In this document: one piece after another, positions 8,536 through 17,582 of the stretch
Layout of the letters: each line of letters opens with the position of its first letter
Numbering within the stretch: position 1 is the stretch's first letter
Assembly (NCBI GenBank): GCA_963808705.1
Contig: CAWEHB010000016.1
Span: 1,043,735 to 1,107,734 of the forward strand
Direction: 5' to 3'
DNA from: JASHPR01 sp963808705
GTDB taxonomy: Bacteria > Actinomycetota > Actinomycetes > Streptosporangiales > Streptosporangiaceae
Length of the DNA: 64,000 nucleotides
Translations under genes and position numbers: made by a program
Notes under the pieces: generated by a model
The model's database searches: none
Told to the model about the DNA's origin: nothing
Seen by the model: only the letters and a program-made list of their open reading frames with translations

Positions 8536-10935
8536 ATGCGGATCGCGGTGGCGGGCGGCGGCCCGGGCGGGCTGTACTTCGCGGCCCTCGCCCGGCAGCT
8601 CGACCCGGCGAGCGAGATCACCGTCTGGGAGCGCAACGCGGCCGACGACACGTTCGGCTTCGGCGTGGTGTTCTCGGACGAGACCCTGGGCGGCATCGAG
8701 CACGCCGACCCTGCGATCTACCGCGCGATGGAGCGCGAGTTCGCCCGCTGGGACGACATCGACGTGCACGTCAAGGGCCAGGTGATCACCAGCGGCGGGC
8801 ACGGCTTCGCCGCGCTGAGCCGCCGCCGGCTGCTGCAGATCCTGCAGCGGCGGTGCCGCGAGATCGGCGTGACCGTGCACTTCCGCGCCGAGGCCCCGCC
8901 GGCCGAGGTGCTGTCGGCCGGCTACGACCTGGTGGTAGCCGCGGACGGGGCGAACTCGGTAGTGCGGAAAGCCGCGGACTTCGCGTTCCGGCCCGATCTT
9001 GACATCAGGCGATGCAAGTACATGTGGCTCGGCACCGACCTGGTCTTCGACGCGTTCAAGTTCTACATCGAGCCGACGCCCTACGGCGTGATGCAGATTC
9101 ACGGGTACCCCTACGACGCGGCCGGCAGCACGTTCATCGTCGAGATGCACGACTCGGTCTGGCGGGCGGCCGGGTTCGGCCGGCTCGCGCCGCCGGACCT
9201 GCCGCCGGGCCGCAGCGACGAGGCGTCGATCGAAGCGATCCGGGAACTGTTCGCCGGCGTGCTCGACGGTCACGCGGTGCACGCGAACAACTCCAAGTGG
9301 ATCAGCTTCGGCACGCTGCGCTGCCGCAGCTGGCGGCACGGCAACGTGGTCCTGCTCGGCGACGCCGCGCACACCGCGCACTTTTCCATCGGCTCGGGGA
9401 CCAAGCTGGCCATGGAGGACGCGCTGGCGCTGGCCGCCTGCCTGCACGAGCAGCCGGGCCTGGACGCGGCCCTGGGCGCCTACGAGGCCGAGCGCAAGCC
9501 GGTGGTGGCGTCCACGCAGCGCGCCGCGCAGGCCAGCCTGGAGTGGTTCGAGAACCTCGGCCAGTACACCGGCCAGGAGCCGGAGCAGTTCGCGTTCAAC
9601 ATCATGACCCGCAGCCGCCGGGTCACCCACGGCAACCTGCGGGTGCGTGACCCGGAGTTCGCGGACCGGATCGACGCCTGGTTCGCCGGGCATGAGAAGC
9701 GGCGCGGCATGGGGCCGGGCGACGTGGTCCCGCCGATGTTCCAGCCGCTGCGGCTGCGCGGCCTGGAGCTGAAGAACCGGGTCGTGGTGTCGGCGATGGA
9801 CATGTACTCCTCGGCCGACGGCACGCCGTCCGACTTCCACCTGGTGCACCTGGGCGGCAAGGCGCTCGGCGGCGCCGCCCTGGTCATGACCGAGATGGTC
9901 TGCGTCAGCCCGGAGGGCCGGATCACCCCGGGCTGCGCGGGCATGTACGCGCCCGGGCACGAGACGGCCTGGCGGCGGACCACCCGCTTCGTGCACGAGA
10001 ACTCGACGGCGAAGATCGGGCTGCAGCTCGGCCACTCCGGCCGCAAGGGCTCCACCCGGCTGATGTGGGAGGGCATCGACGAGCCGCTGCCCGCGGGCAA
10101 CTGGGAGGTGTCTGCCCCCTCCCCCATCCCGTACCTGCCCGGCGTCAGCCAGGTACCCCGCGAGCTTACCCTGGCCGAGATGACGGAGATCAAAGATCAG
10201 TTCCGCAGCGCCACGCAAGCCGCCGACCGCTGCGGCTTCGACCTGATCGAGCTGCACTGCGCGCACGGCTACCTGCTGTCGTCGTTCATCTCGCCGGTCA
10301 CCAACCGGCGCACCGACGGCTACGGCGGGGATCTGGCCGGGCGGCTGCGCTACCCGCTCGAGGTGTTCGCCGCGATGCGGGCGGCCTGGCCCGCGGGCAA
10401 GCCGATGACCGTGCGGATCTCGGCCACCGACTGGTGCCCGGGCGGGATCACCGGCGAGGACGCGGTCGAGATCGCGCGGGCGTTCCAGGCCGCGGGCGCG
10501 GACGCCATCGACGTGTCGACCGGGCAGGTCACGCCGGACGAGGAGCCGGCCTTCGGCCGGTCCTACCAGACGCCGTTCGCGGACGCGATCCGTAACCGGA
10601 CCGGCATCGCCACCATCGCCGTCGGCGTGATCTCGTCCTACGACGACGTGAACTCGATCATCCTGGCCGGCCGGGCCGACCTGTGCGCGCTGGGCCGGGC
10701 CCACCTCTACGACCCGAACTGGACCCTGCACGCCGCGGCCGAGCAGGGCTACGATGGCCCGGCCGCCGCGTGGCCCGACCCGTGGCGGGCCGGGAGCAGG
10801 CCGCCGCAGACCGGGCGCAGCGACGGGCCGCGCCCGCGGCTGCAGCTGATCCGGGAGGGCGAGCCGGGGACCCGGCACGCCCGGTGGCGGCCCGGCGCGG
10901 TGTTAGCCCGGGGGACGACCCCCGGACCCCGCTGA
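8536..10935 (+). CDS. 2-aminobenzoyl-CoA monooxygenase/reductase-like flavoenzyme fusion
   Basis: A 799-residue fusion. The N-terminal half is a class A FAD monooxygenase: GGGPGGLYFAAL at about residues 6-17, the DG motif VVAADGANS near 136 and GDAAHTAHF near 274. From about residue 400 it is an Old Yellow Enzyme barrel (MFQPLRLRGLELKNRVVVSA, HCAHGYLLSSF near 573, GRADLCALGRAHLYDP). This layout is that of 2-aminobenzoyl-CoA monooxygenase/reductase; databases often call it salicylyl-CoA 5-hydroxylase/oxidoreductase. It would hydroxylate and reduce an aryl-CoA, removing aromaticity. The start at 8536 follows GGGGAGG and matches the family; a GTG at 8446 with its own ribosome site would add 30 Gly/Arg-rich residues. 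The CoA ligase at 12.3 kb fits this role. Confidence 0.82.
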   Translation: MRIAVAGGGPGGLYFAALARQLDPASEITVWERNAADDTFGFGVVFSDETLGGIEHADPAIYRAMEREFARWDDIDVHVKGQVITSGGHGFAALSRRRLLQILQRRCREIGVTVHFRAEAPPAEVLSAGYDLVVAADGANSVVRKAADFAFRPDLDIRRCKYMWLGTDLVFDAFKFYIEPTPYGVMQIHGYPYDAAGSTFIVEMHDSVWRAAGFGRLAPPDLPPGRSDEASIEAIRELFAGVLDGHAVHANNSKWISFGTLRCRSWRHGNVVLLGDAAHTAHFSIGSGTKLAMEDALALAACLHEQPGLDAALGAYEAERKPVVASTQRAAQASLEWFENLGQYTGQEPEQFAFNIMTRSRRVTHGNLRVRDPEFADRIDAWFAGHEKRRGMGPGDVVPPMFQPLRLRGLELKNRVVVSAMDMYSSADGTPSDFHLVHLGGKALGGAALVMTEMVCVSPEGRITPGCAGMYAPGHETAWRRTTRFVHENSTAKIGLQLGHSGRKGSTRLMWEGIDEPLPAGNWEVSAPSPIPYLPGVSQVPRELTLAEMTEIKDQFRSATQAADRCGFDLIELHCAHGYLLSSFISPVTNRRTDGYGGDLAGRLRYPLEVFAAMRAAWPAGKPMTVRISATDWCPGGITGEDAVEIARAFQAAGADAIDVSTGQVTPDEEPAFGRSYQTPFADAIRNRTGIATIAVGVISSYDDVNSIILAGRADLCALGRAHLYDPNWTLHAAAEQGYDGPAAAWPDPWRAGSRPPQTGRSDGPRPRLQLIREGEPGTRHARWRPGAVLARGTTPGPR

Positions 10936-10991
10936 CTGGCCCCGGGACGTCCCGTTGGGGGATCTCGGGGATGAGACCGGGAGGAGACCAG

Positions 10992-11390
10992 GTGGAGCTT
11001 GAGCGGGTGAACCCGCCGTCGCTGCCGCGGCCGATCGGCTTCTCGCACGCGGTGGTGACCACCGGCGGGCGGCTGGTTTTCCTGGCCGGCCAGATCGCGC
11101 ACGGCGCCGGCGGCGCGATCGTGGGCGACACGGTGGCCGCGCAGTTCGGGCAGGCGCTGGCCAACCTGCTGGAGGCGCTGCGCGCCGCGGGCGGCTCGCC
11201 CGAGCACCTGGCCAGCCTGACCGTCTACGCGGTCGACCTGGACGACTACCGGGCCCAGGGGCGCGAGATCGGCCTGGCCTGGCGGCGGCTGGCCGGCCGG
11301 GAGTATCCGGCGATGGCCGGGATCGGGGTCAGCAGGCTGTGGCACCCCGCGGCGCTGGTCGAGATCCAGGGCTACGCGGTCATCCCGTGA
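10992..11390 (+). CDS. RidA/YjgF-family protein of the aromatic cassette
   Basis: A 132-residue RidA-fold protein (LERVNPPSLPRPIGFSHAVV at the N terminus, VFLAGQIAH, VEIQGYAVIP at the end). Archetypal RidA hydrolyses reactive enamines and imines and needs an arginine in a PARS-type motif; here the place reads YPAMAGIG, so that arginine is missing and the protein belongs to a divergent Rid group. GTG at 10992 is chosen for its GGGAGGAG site and because it starts at the conserved residues; an ATG at 10971 is in frame. It lies 57 bases after the flavoenzyme and overlaps the 3' end of paaX by 11 bases. Confidence 0.85.
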   Translation: MELERVNPPSLPRPIGFSHAVVTTGGRLVFLAGQIAHGAGGAIVGDTVAAQFGQALANLLEALRAAGGSPEHLASLTVYAVDLDDYRAQGREIGLAWRRLAGREYPAMAGIGVSRLWHPAALVEIQGYAVIP

Positions 11391-12249
11391 CGGCCGGGCT
11401 GCCCTCCGGCGGCCGGCCGGTGAGCCCGAGCACGTAAGCGCGGGCCGGATCGGCCAGCCGCTTGCGCAGCGCGGCGAACGCGGCGTCCGCCCGCAGGCCG
11501 TTCCAGGCGTCGGGCAGCAGTTCCGCGGGCAGCCCGGGGTCGAGGAACGGCAGCCGCCGCCAGGCGGTGAGCGCCCGGACGTAGTCGGCGAACGCCTCGC
11601 CGCCGGACAGGCCGTCCGGCCGGGCCGCCGCCGGGCCGGCCGCGTCGAGGAACGCCTGGTACAGGCTCTGCAGCCGGTCCAGATCCCACCACCGCCCGAC
11701 CTGCTCCCGCAGGTCGCCGAACGCGAGGTAGTCGGCGCGGAACAGGCTCACGTAGCCGGACAGGCCGCCGCGCTCGAGCACCTCGGCGGTCGCGCCGGCC
11801 AGGTGGCCCGGCGCGATCCACACGCCCGCCGACACGGTGCCGAAGCCGAGCCAGGTCAGCCGGGAGCGCAGCGCGTGCCGCCGCCGCCGCTGCGGCTCGG
11901 GCACGCTGAACACGGCCAGCAGCCAGCCGTCGGCGACCCGGGCCCGGGGCCGGTCGAAGATCCGCTGGTCGCCCTCGGCGAGGATGTCACGGCCGCGGCG
12001 GGACAGCGCGTAGCCCGCCGCGCCGCCGAGCCGGCGCGGCTCGAGCACCCCGCGCTGCTTCAGCCGCGAGATCGACGAACGCACCGCGGGCTCGTCCACG
12101 CCCAGCCCGGCCATCAGCCGGATCAGCGAGGCCACGCTGAGCCAGCCGCCTGCCTCGCGGGCGTACAGACCGTAGATCGTCACGATCAGCGCCCGCGGCT
12201 GCACCTGCCACTCCGGGCCGCTGCCTGGCGCCTCGGTGAAGGTCGTCAT
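11380..12249 (-). CDS. PaaX-family transcriptional repressor
   Basis: A 289-residue protein with the PaaX layout: an N-terminal winged helix (QPRALIVTIYGLYAREAGGWLS...VRSSISRLKQRGVLE), a central PaaX domain (DGWLLAVFSVPEPQRRRRHALRSRL) and a C-terminal domain ending in FLDPGLPAELLP. PaaX represses phenylacetate genes and is released by phenylacetyl-CoA, so by analogy this one may answer to an aryl-CoA made by the neighbouring ligase. It is divergent from the ligase (57-base gap) and convergent with the RidA-like gene. The ATG at 12249 lacks a strong ribosome site; a TATGTT box about a dozen bases upstream suggests a very short leader. Confidence 0.9.
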   Translation of the reverse strand: MTTFTEAPGSGPEWQVQPRALIVTIYGLYAREAGGWLSVASLIRLMAGLGVDEPAVRSSISRLKQRGVLEPRRLGGAAGYALSRRGRDILAEGDQRIFDRPRARVADGWLLAVFSVPEPQRRRRHALRSRLTWLGFGTVSAGVWIAPGHLAGATAEVLERGGLSGYVSLFRADYLAFGDLREQVGRWWDLDRLQSLYQAFLDAAGPAAARPDGLSGGEAFADYVRALTAWRRLPFLDPGLPAELLPDAWNGLRADAAFAALRKRLADPARAYVLGLTGRPPEGSPAVTG

Positions 12250-12306
12250 CCCAGGAACATAGCGGAATACTGGGGTAGTTCCATCTGCGCCTGAGGGGGT
12301 CCGGCC

Positions 12307-13932
12307 ATGCAGCTCTCGCGGTCCGCGCACGTCGACACGTTCTGCCGGGACAACCTGCCGCCGGACGGGCTCTGGCCGGAGCTGAGGTTCTCGCTGCCCG
12401 GGCTGCGCTACCCCGACCGGCTCAACGCCGCGGTCGAACTGCTGGACGCGACCGCCGACGCCAGGGGAGGCGGCCGGCCGTGCCTGACCTCGCCGGACGC
12501 CGCCTGGAGCTACGACGCGGTGCGGCGCATCTCCAACCAGGTCGCGCGGGTGCTGGCCGAGGACCTGGGCGTGGTGCCCGGGAACCGGGTGCTGCTGCGC
12601 GGCCCGAACAACCCGTGGCTGGCCGCCTGCTGGCTCGGGGTGCTCAAGGCCGGCGGCGTCGCGGTGGCCACCATGTCGCTGCTGCGGGCCGGCGAGCTGG
12701 CCACCATCGGCCAGGTCGCCCGGCCCCGGCTGGCGCTGTGCGACCACCGGTTCACCGGCGAGCTGGCCGCCGCGGGCGTCGACGGCCTGCAGATCGTCGA
12801 GTACGGCGGCACCGGGCCGGACGACCTCGCGCAGCGCGCCGCCCGGATGCCCGGCGACTTCGCGGCCGTGGCCACCGCCGCCGACGACGTGGCCATGATC
12901 GCGTTCACGTCGGGCACCACCGGCCGGCCCAAGGCGGCCATGCACTTCCATCGTGACCTGCTCGCGATCGCGGACACGTTCTCCGAGCTCGTGCTCAAGC
13001 CGCGCCCGGACGACATCTTCACCGGCACCCCGCCGCTGGCCTTCACCTACGGGCTCGGCGGGCTGCTGGTGTTCCCGCTGCGGGTCGGCGCGGCCACGCT
13101 GCTGCTGGAGAAGGCCACGCCCGCGGAGCTCGCGGACCAGATCGCCGCGCGCGGCGTGACCGTGCTGTCCACGGCGCCTACCGCGTTCCGGGCGATGCTC
13201 GCCGCGGGCAAGGCCGGGCAGCTGCGCGGGCTGCGCCGGCCGGTCTCGGCCGGCGAGCACCTGCCCGGCTCGACCTGGCAGGCGTTCTACGACGCCACCG
13301 GCGTGAAGATCATCGACGGGATCGGCAGCACCGAGATGCTGCACATCTTCATCTCCTCCGCCGCCGACGAGATCCGGCCCGGGTCGACCGGCCGGGCCGT
13401 CCCCGGCTACGAGGCGGCCATCCTGGACGACGACGGCAAGCCGGTGCCGGACGGGGAGCCCGGCCGGCTGGCGGTCAAGGGCCCCACCGGCTGCCGGTAC
13501 CTGGCCGACGGCCGGCAGCGGTCGTACGTGCGCGACGGCTGGAACTTCACCGGCGACACCTACATCCGCGACGGCGACGGCTACTTCTGGTACCAGGCAC
13601 GCAGCGACGACATGATCATCTCGGGCGGCTACAACATCGCCGGCCCGGAGATCGAGGAGGCCCTGCTCGGTCACCCGGACGTGGCCGAGTGCGGGGTGGT
13701 CGGTGTCCCGGACGAGACCCGCGGCCAGATCGTCAAGGCCTTCGTGGTGCTGGCCGACGGCGTGGACGGCAGCGAGGCGAAGGCGAGCGAGCTGCAGGAC
13801 TACGTGAAGCGGCAGATCGCGCCGTACAAGTACCCGCGCGCGGTGCAGTTCCTGGCCGCGCTGCCGCGGACGAACACCGGCAAGCTGCAGCGGTTCCGGC
13901 TCCGGCAGCTGGCCGACGGCGAGCCCGGCTAG
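12307..13932 (+). CDS. Benzoate/2-aminobenzoate-type aryl-CoA ligase
   Basis: A 541-residue ANL-family adenylating enzyme. The ATP-binding motif TSGTTGRPKA is near residue 200, the substrate-side FTYGLGGLLVFPLRVG segment resembles benzoate-CoA ligases, the hinge region TGDTYIRDGDGYFWYQARSD is near 415 and the catalytic lysine is in NTGK near 524. It would make an aryl-CoA from benzoate or 2-aminobenzoate with ATP. Its position beside the aminobenzoyl-CoA monooxygenase/reductase favours 2-aminobenzoate, but the exact substrate cannot be read from the sequence. Its stop overlaps that of the convergent HisRS-like gene at CTAG (13929-13932). Confidence 0.85.
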   Translation: MQLSRSAHVDTFCRDNLPPDGLWPELRFSLPGLRYPDRLNAAVELLDATADARGGGRPCLTSPDAAWSYDAVRRISNQVARVLAEDLGVVPGNRVLLRGPNNPWLAACWLGVLKAGGVAVATMSLLRAGELATIGQVARPRLALCDHRFTGELAAAGVDGLQIVEYGGTGPDDLAQRAARMPGDFAAVATAADDVAMIAFTSGTTGRPKAAMHFHRDLLAIADTFSELVLKPRPDDIFTGTPPLAFTYGLGGLLVFPLRVGAATLLLEKATPAELADQIAARGVTVLSTAPTAFRAMLAAGKAGQLRGLRRPVSAGEHLPGSTWQAFYDATGVKIIDGIGSTEMLHIFISSAADEIRPGSTGRAVPGYEAAILDDDGKPVPDGEPGRLAVKGPTGCRYLADGRQRSYVRDGWNFTGDTYIRDGDGYFWYQARSDDMIISGGYNIAGPEIEEALLGHPDVAECGVVGVPDETRGQIVKAFVVLADGVDGSEAKASELQDYVKRQIAPYKYPRAVQFLAALPRTNTGKLQRFRLRQLADGEPG

Positions 13933-14870
13933 GCGCCGCTGGCGACCGCGATCCGGTCGATGCCGTAGCCGCTGATCAGCAGCCGCTCCTTGCGGCTGCC
14001 CAGCAGCCTGGCGGTCCAGTCGGTGAACCCGCCGTCGCCGACCTCGAGCTCGGGCCCGCCGAAGGCCGCCTGGACCTTGAAGCACAGCCCGGTGTAGTAG
14101 CCGCGGCCGCTGAGCCGCTGCGGGGCGTCGGCGACCTCGACGCCCCGGGCGCCGGCCAGCGCGGCGGCCACCGCCGCGGTGACATCCGACATCGCCGGGT
14201 CCAGGCAGGTGAGCTCGAGCCGGATCCGCGACGCGCCGAGCCGCCGCAGCCCGGCGGCGGCGAACCCCAGGTGCGCCACCGCGCTGTCCCGCTCGAAGGC
14301 ATGACCTCCGGTGTCCCGCCCGGCGGTGACCGCGCCGAGCAACTGGAAGTGCGCGAAGCTGACCGGCCCGCTGACCTGCTGGGCCCGGGCCACGCGCTGG
14401 GTCGCGGCCAGCCGGACCTGCCCGGCGGACCGGGGCTGCGCGGCCAGGGCGCGGCGGCGGCGCGCGGCAGCCTCCAGGGCCAGCCCGTTCGTCGGGTCGG
14501 CGGCCACCTCGCTGCCCCGGACGGTGGCGATCACGTTGCGCGGGTCCACCGTGGCCACGGCCGAGATGGCGCCGAGCGGCAGGACCGGGGCCAGGGTGAG
14601 CACCTCGAACCCGTCGGGCAGGGACGCCAGCATGGCGTCCTCGGCCCGCCGCCGCGGCGCGAAGCCCACGGCAGCGGGCGCCGCGAAACGGTCGCGGCCG
14701 TAGTGCCGCATCACCTCGGCGGGCGTCACCCGGCTGGCCCGCCGGCGTTGCACCTCGAGCAGCACGGTGATCAGGTCCGCGCCGGGCAGCGCAGCCAGCC
14801 GGTCGACCAGGGCCGGGTCGCCGGCCTCCCGCAGCACCCGCCGCAGCGCGGGGTGGATGGCGCCGTCCAT
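13929..14870 (-). CDS. HisRS-like (class II aminoacyl-tRNA synthetase fold) protein of unknown function
   Basis: A 313-residue protein I recognise only by fold. It has segments that line up with histidyl-tRNA synthetase and HisZ: VRLAATQRVARAQQ then AHFQLLGAVTAGRDTGG where motif 2 would be, GRGYYTGLCFKVQA like the HisRS RGLDYYTG signature, and ELEVGDGGFTDWT...SGYGIDRIAV like motif 3. There is no anticodon-binding domain. It could be a HisZ-type regulatory subunit, an amino-acid-binding relative or a modified-tRNA enzyme. It lies 43 bases from the RNase J stop and is convergent with the CoA ligase. The ATG at 14870 begins a plausible N terminus. Confidence 0.6.
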   Translation of the reverse strand: MDGAIHPALRRVLREAGDPALVDRLAALPGADLITVLLEVQRRRASRVTPAEVMRHYGRDRFAAPAAVGFAPRRRAEDAMLASLPDGFEVLTLAPVLPLGAISAVATVDPRNVIATVRGSEVAADPTNGLALEAAARRRRALAAQPRSAGQVRLAATQRVARAQQVSGPVSFAHFQLLGAVTAGRDTGGHAFERDSAVAHLGFAAAGLRRLGASRIRLELTCLDPAMSDVTAAVAAALAGARGVEVADAPQRLSGRGYYTGLCFKVQAAFGGPELEVGDGGFTDWTARLLGSRKERLLISGYGIDRIAVASGA

Positions 14871-14913
14871 GACTGATCAGTATCCGGCGCTCCCCGGCCC
14901 GGCGCGACCGGAT

Positions 14914-16608
14914 TCAGACCTCCACGAGCACCGGGATGATCATCGGCCGACGGCGGTAGTTGTCGCTCACCCAGCGCCCCACGGTCCGGCGGACCAGCTG
15001 CTGCAGCTGGTGGGAGTCGCTGATCCCGTCGGCGGCCGCCCGGGCCAGCGCCTCCTCGATCCGCGGCCGGATCTCGCCGAAGGCCGCGTCGTCGATCCCG
15101 GAGCCGCGGGCGTGGATCGCCGGGCCCGCGATCATCTTCCCGGTGGTGGAATCGACCACGACCACCACGGACACGAAGCCCTCGTCGCCGAGGATCCGCC
15201 GGTCCTTCAGCGATGCCTCGGTGACCTCGCCGACCGAGAGCCCGTCCACGTACACGTAACCGACCTGGACGTGCCCGGTGACCGAGGCCTGGCCGTCCAC
15301 CAGGTCGACCACCACCCCGTCCTCGGCGATCACGATGTTCTTGTCCGGCACGCCGGTCAGCCCGGCGAGCTCCGCGTGCGCCCGCAAGTGCCGCCACTCC
15401 CCGTGCACCGGGATGAAGTTGCTCGGCCGCACCAGGTTCAGCACGTACAGCAGCTCGCCGGCGGGCGCGTGCCCGGACACGTGCACCAGCGCGTTGCCCC
15501 GGTGCACCACCCGCGCGCCCAGCCGGGTCAGCTCGTTGATGACCCGGTTCACGGCGCTCTCGTTCCCCGGCACCAGCGACGAGGCGAGGATCACCGTGTC
15601 GCCCTCGGCGATCCGGATCGGGTGGTCCCGGGCGGCCATCCGGGCCAGCGCCGACATCGGCTCGCCCTGCGACCCGGTGGAGATCAGCACGATCCGCTCC
15701 GGCGGCAGCTCCTCGGCCTCGCGCAGCTCCACGACCAGCCCGCCGGGGACCGACGGCACCCGCAGGTAGCCCAGCTCGCGGGCGACGCCCATGTTCCGCA
15801 CCATGGACCGGCCGACCAGCGCCACCTTGCGCCCGTGCGCGGCCGCGGCGTCCATCACCTGCTGCACCCGGTGCACGTGGCTGGCGAAGCAGGACACGAT
15901 GATCCGCTGGTCCGCGGCGTCGAAGACCTCGCCCAGCACCGGCCCGATCGCCCGCTCGGTGGTCACGATGCCGGGGATCTCCGCGTTGGTCGAGTCCGAC
16001 ATCAGCAGGTCCACGCCCTCGGCGCCGAGCCGGGCGAAGCCGCCCAGGTCGGTCAGGCGCCCGTCCAGCGGCAGCTGGTCCATCTTGAAGTCCCCGGTGT
16101 GCAGCACCAGGCCCGCGCGGGTCCGGATGCCGACGGCCAGGGCGTCGGGGATGGAGTGGTTCACCGCGAAAAATTCAAGATCAAATGGCCCGAACGAGTG
16201 GCTCGTGCCGTCGGCGACCTCGCGTCCCACCGGGGTCAGCCGGTGCTCCTGCAGCTTGCTGGCCACCAGCGCCAGCGTCAGCCTGGACCCGACCACGGGC
16301 AGGTCGGGCCGCAGCCGCAGCAGGTAAGGGACCGCGCCGATGTGGTCCTCGTGCGCGTGGGTGAGCACGAGCGCCTCGATCTGGTCCAGCCGGCCCTCGA
16401 TGGGCGAGAAGTCCGGCAGGATCAGGTCGACCCCCGGCTGGTCGGGCTCGGGGAACAGTACCCCGCAGTCCACGACCAGCAGCCGGCCCGCGTGCTCGAA
16501 GACCGTCATGTTCCGGCCGATCTCGCCGATCCCGCCCAGCGCGACGATCCGCAGGCCGTCGGCGGGCAGGGGCGGCGGCGGCCCGAGTTCCGGGTGTGGG
16601 TGGCTCAC
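14914..16608 (-). CDS. rnj: Ribonuclease J
   Basis: A 564-residue metallo-beta-lactamase/beta-CASP nuclease acting in RNA decay and rRNA maturation. Metal ligands are visible in LTHAHEDHIGA near residue 85, followed by LHTGDFKMD, the beta-CASP domain (LISTGSQGEP, IPVHGEWRHL) and a C-terminal RNase J domain. It starts with GTG at 16608, whose last bases form the TGA of dapA (GTGA overlap), so translation is coupled. The dapA-rnj pair is typical of actinomycetes. Confidence 0.95.
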   Translation of the reverse strand: MSHPHPELGPPPPLPADGLRIVALGGIGEIGRNMTVFEHAGRLLVVDCGVLFPEPDQPGVDLILPDFSPIEGRLDQIEALVLTHAHEDHIGAVPYLLRLRPDLPVVGSRLTLALVASKLQEHRLTPVGREVADGTSHSFGPFDLEFFAVNHSIPDALAVGIRTRAGLVLHTGDFKMDQLPLDGRLTDLGGFARLGAEGVDLLMSDSTNAEIPGIVTTERAIGPVLGEVFDAADQRIIVSCFASHVHRVQQVMDAAAAHGRKVALVGRSMVRNMGVARELGYLRVPSVPGGLVVELREAEELPPERIVLISTGSQGEPMSALARMAARDHPIRIAEGDTVILASSLVPGNESAVNRVINELTRLGARVVHRGNALVHVSGHAPAGELLYVLNLVRPSNFIPVHGEWRHLRAHAELAGLTGVPDKNIVIAEDGVVVDLVDGQASVTGHVQVGYVYVDGLSVGEVTEASLKDRRILGDEGFVSVVVVVDSTTGKMIAGPAIHARGSGIDDAAFGEIRPRIEEALARAAADGISDSHQLQQLVRRTVGRWVSDNYRRRPMIIPVLVEV

Positions 16609-17522
16609 CGGATCTTCACGCCGCCCGCCACCAGGTCCGTGCGCAGCCGCTCCGCCTCGGCCGTGGTCGCGTCGGCCAGCGGCAGGCGTACCGGGCCGCC
16701 GGGCAGCCCGAGCATGGCCAGCGCCGCCTTGGTCGAGATCGTGCCCTGCATCCGGGTCATCCCGGTGTACACCGGCAGCAGCTCGCGGTGGATGGCCAGG
16801 GCCGTGGCCACGTCGCCGGCCAGGTAGGCGTCGATCATCTCGTGCAGCCGGTCGCCGACCACGTGGCCGTGCACGCTGACGAAGCCGGCCGCGCCGACCG
16901 ACAGCCAGGGCAGGTTCAGCATGTCGTCGCCGCAGTAGAAGACCAGGCCGGTGCTGGCCATGACCACCGACCCCGCGCCGAGATCGCCCTTGGCGTCCTT
17001 GACCGCGACGATCCGCGGGTGCGCGGACAGCTGCACCAGGGTCTCGGTGGCGATCGCGGTGCCGGTCCGGCCCGGGATGTCGTAGAGCATGACCGGCAGC
17101 CCGGTCGAGTCGGCCACCTTGGTGAAGTGCGCCGCGAGCCCGTGCTGCGGCGGCTTGTTGTAGTACGGCGTGACGACGAGCAGCGCATCCGCACCGACCT
17201 CCTCGGCCTGGCGGGCGAGCTCGCAGGTGTGCGCGGTGTCGTTGGTGCCGACGCCGGCCACGACCACGGCCCGGTCCCCCACGGCCTCGATCACGGCGCG
17301 CAGCAGCGTGGCCTTCTCGGTGTCGGTGGTGGTCGGCGACTCGCCGGTGGTGCCGCTGATCACCAGGCCGTCGTTACGCATCTCGGTCACCAGGTACTCG
17401 GCCAGGCGGGCCGCCCCGTCGTAGTCGACCGCCCCGTCGCCGAGCATCGGCGTGATCATCGCGGTGAGCATCCGGCCGAACGGGGCCGCACCGCCGCCCT
17501 CTGGCGTTGTCGTAGCTGTCAT
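16605..17522 (-). CDS. dapA: 4-hydroxy-tetrahydrodipicolinate synthase
   Basis: This 305-residue TIM-barrel aldolase condenses pyruvate with aspartate semialdehyde for lysine and meso-diaminopimelate. The catalytic tyrosine is in MLYDIPGRTGTA near residue 146 and the Schiff-base lysine in VAVKDAKGDL near 175; ISGTTGESPTTT is the phosphate-loop-like signature. ATG at 17522 starts the conserved protein, although the frame stays open to 17609. Upstream are a leader hairpin and a GATAAT box. Confidence 0.95.
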   Translation of the reverse strand: MTATTTPEGGGAAPFGRMLTAMITPMLGDGAVDYDGAARLAEYLVTEMRNDGLVISGTTGESPTTTDTEKATLLRAVIEAVGDRAVVVAGVGTNDTAHTCELARQAEEVGADALLVVTPYYNKPPQHGLAAHFTKVADSTGLPVMLYDIPGRTGTAIATETLVQLSAHPRIVAVKDAKGDLGAGSVVMASTGLVFYCGDDMLNLPWLSVGAAGFVSVHGHVVGDRLHEMIDAYLAGDVATALAIHRELLPVYTGMTRMQGTISTKAALAMLGLPGGPVRLPLADATTAEAERLRTDLVAGGVKIR

Positions 17523-17582
17523 GCACTGAACGCTACCGGGCCGCACCGCCGGGGGGTACTGCCGGCACGCGGCGAGAGGACG

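Noticed and set aside
8203..10878. FtsK extended by about 890 residues through the open frame upstream
   Set aside because: The extension is antisense to the aminobenzoyl-CoA flavoenzyme gene and not FtsK-like; the ATG at 8202 has a ribosome site and gives the usual FtsK length.
12250..14085. PaaX frame continuing upstream across the ligase gene
   Set aside because: It is antisense to the CoA ligase and matches no PaaX sequence; the family N terminus begins at 12249.
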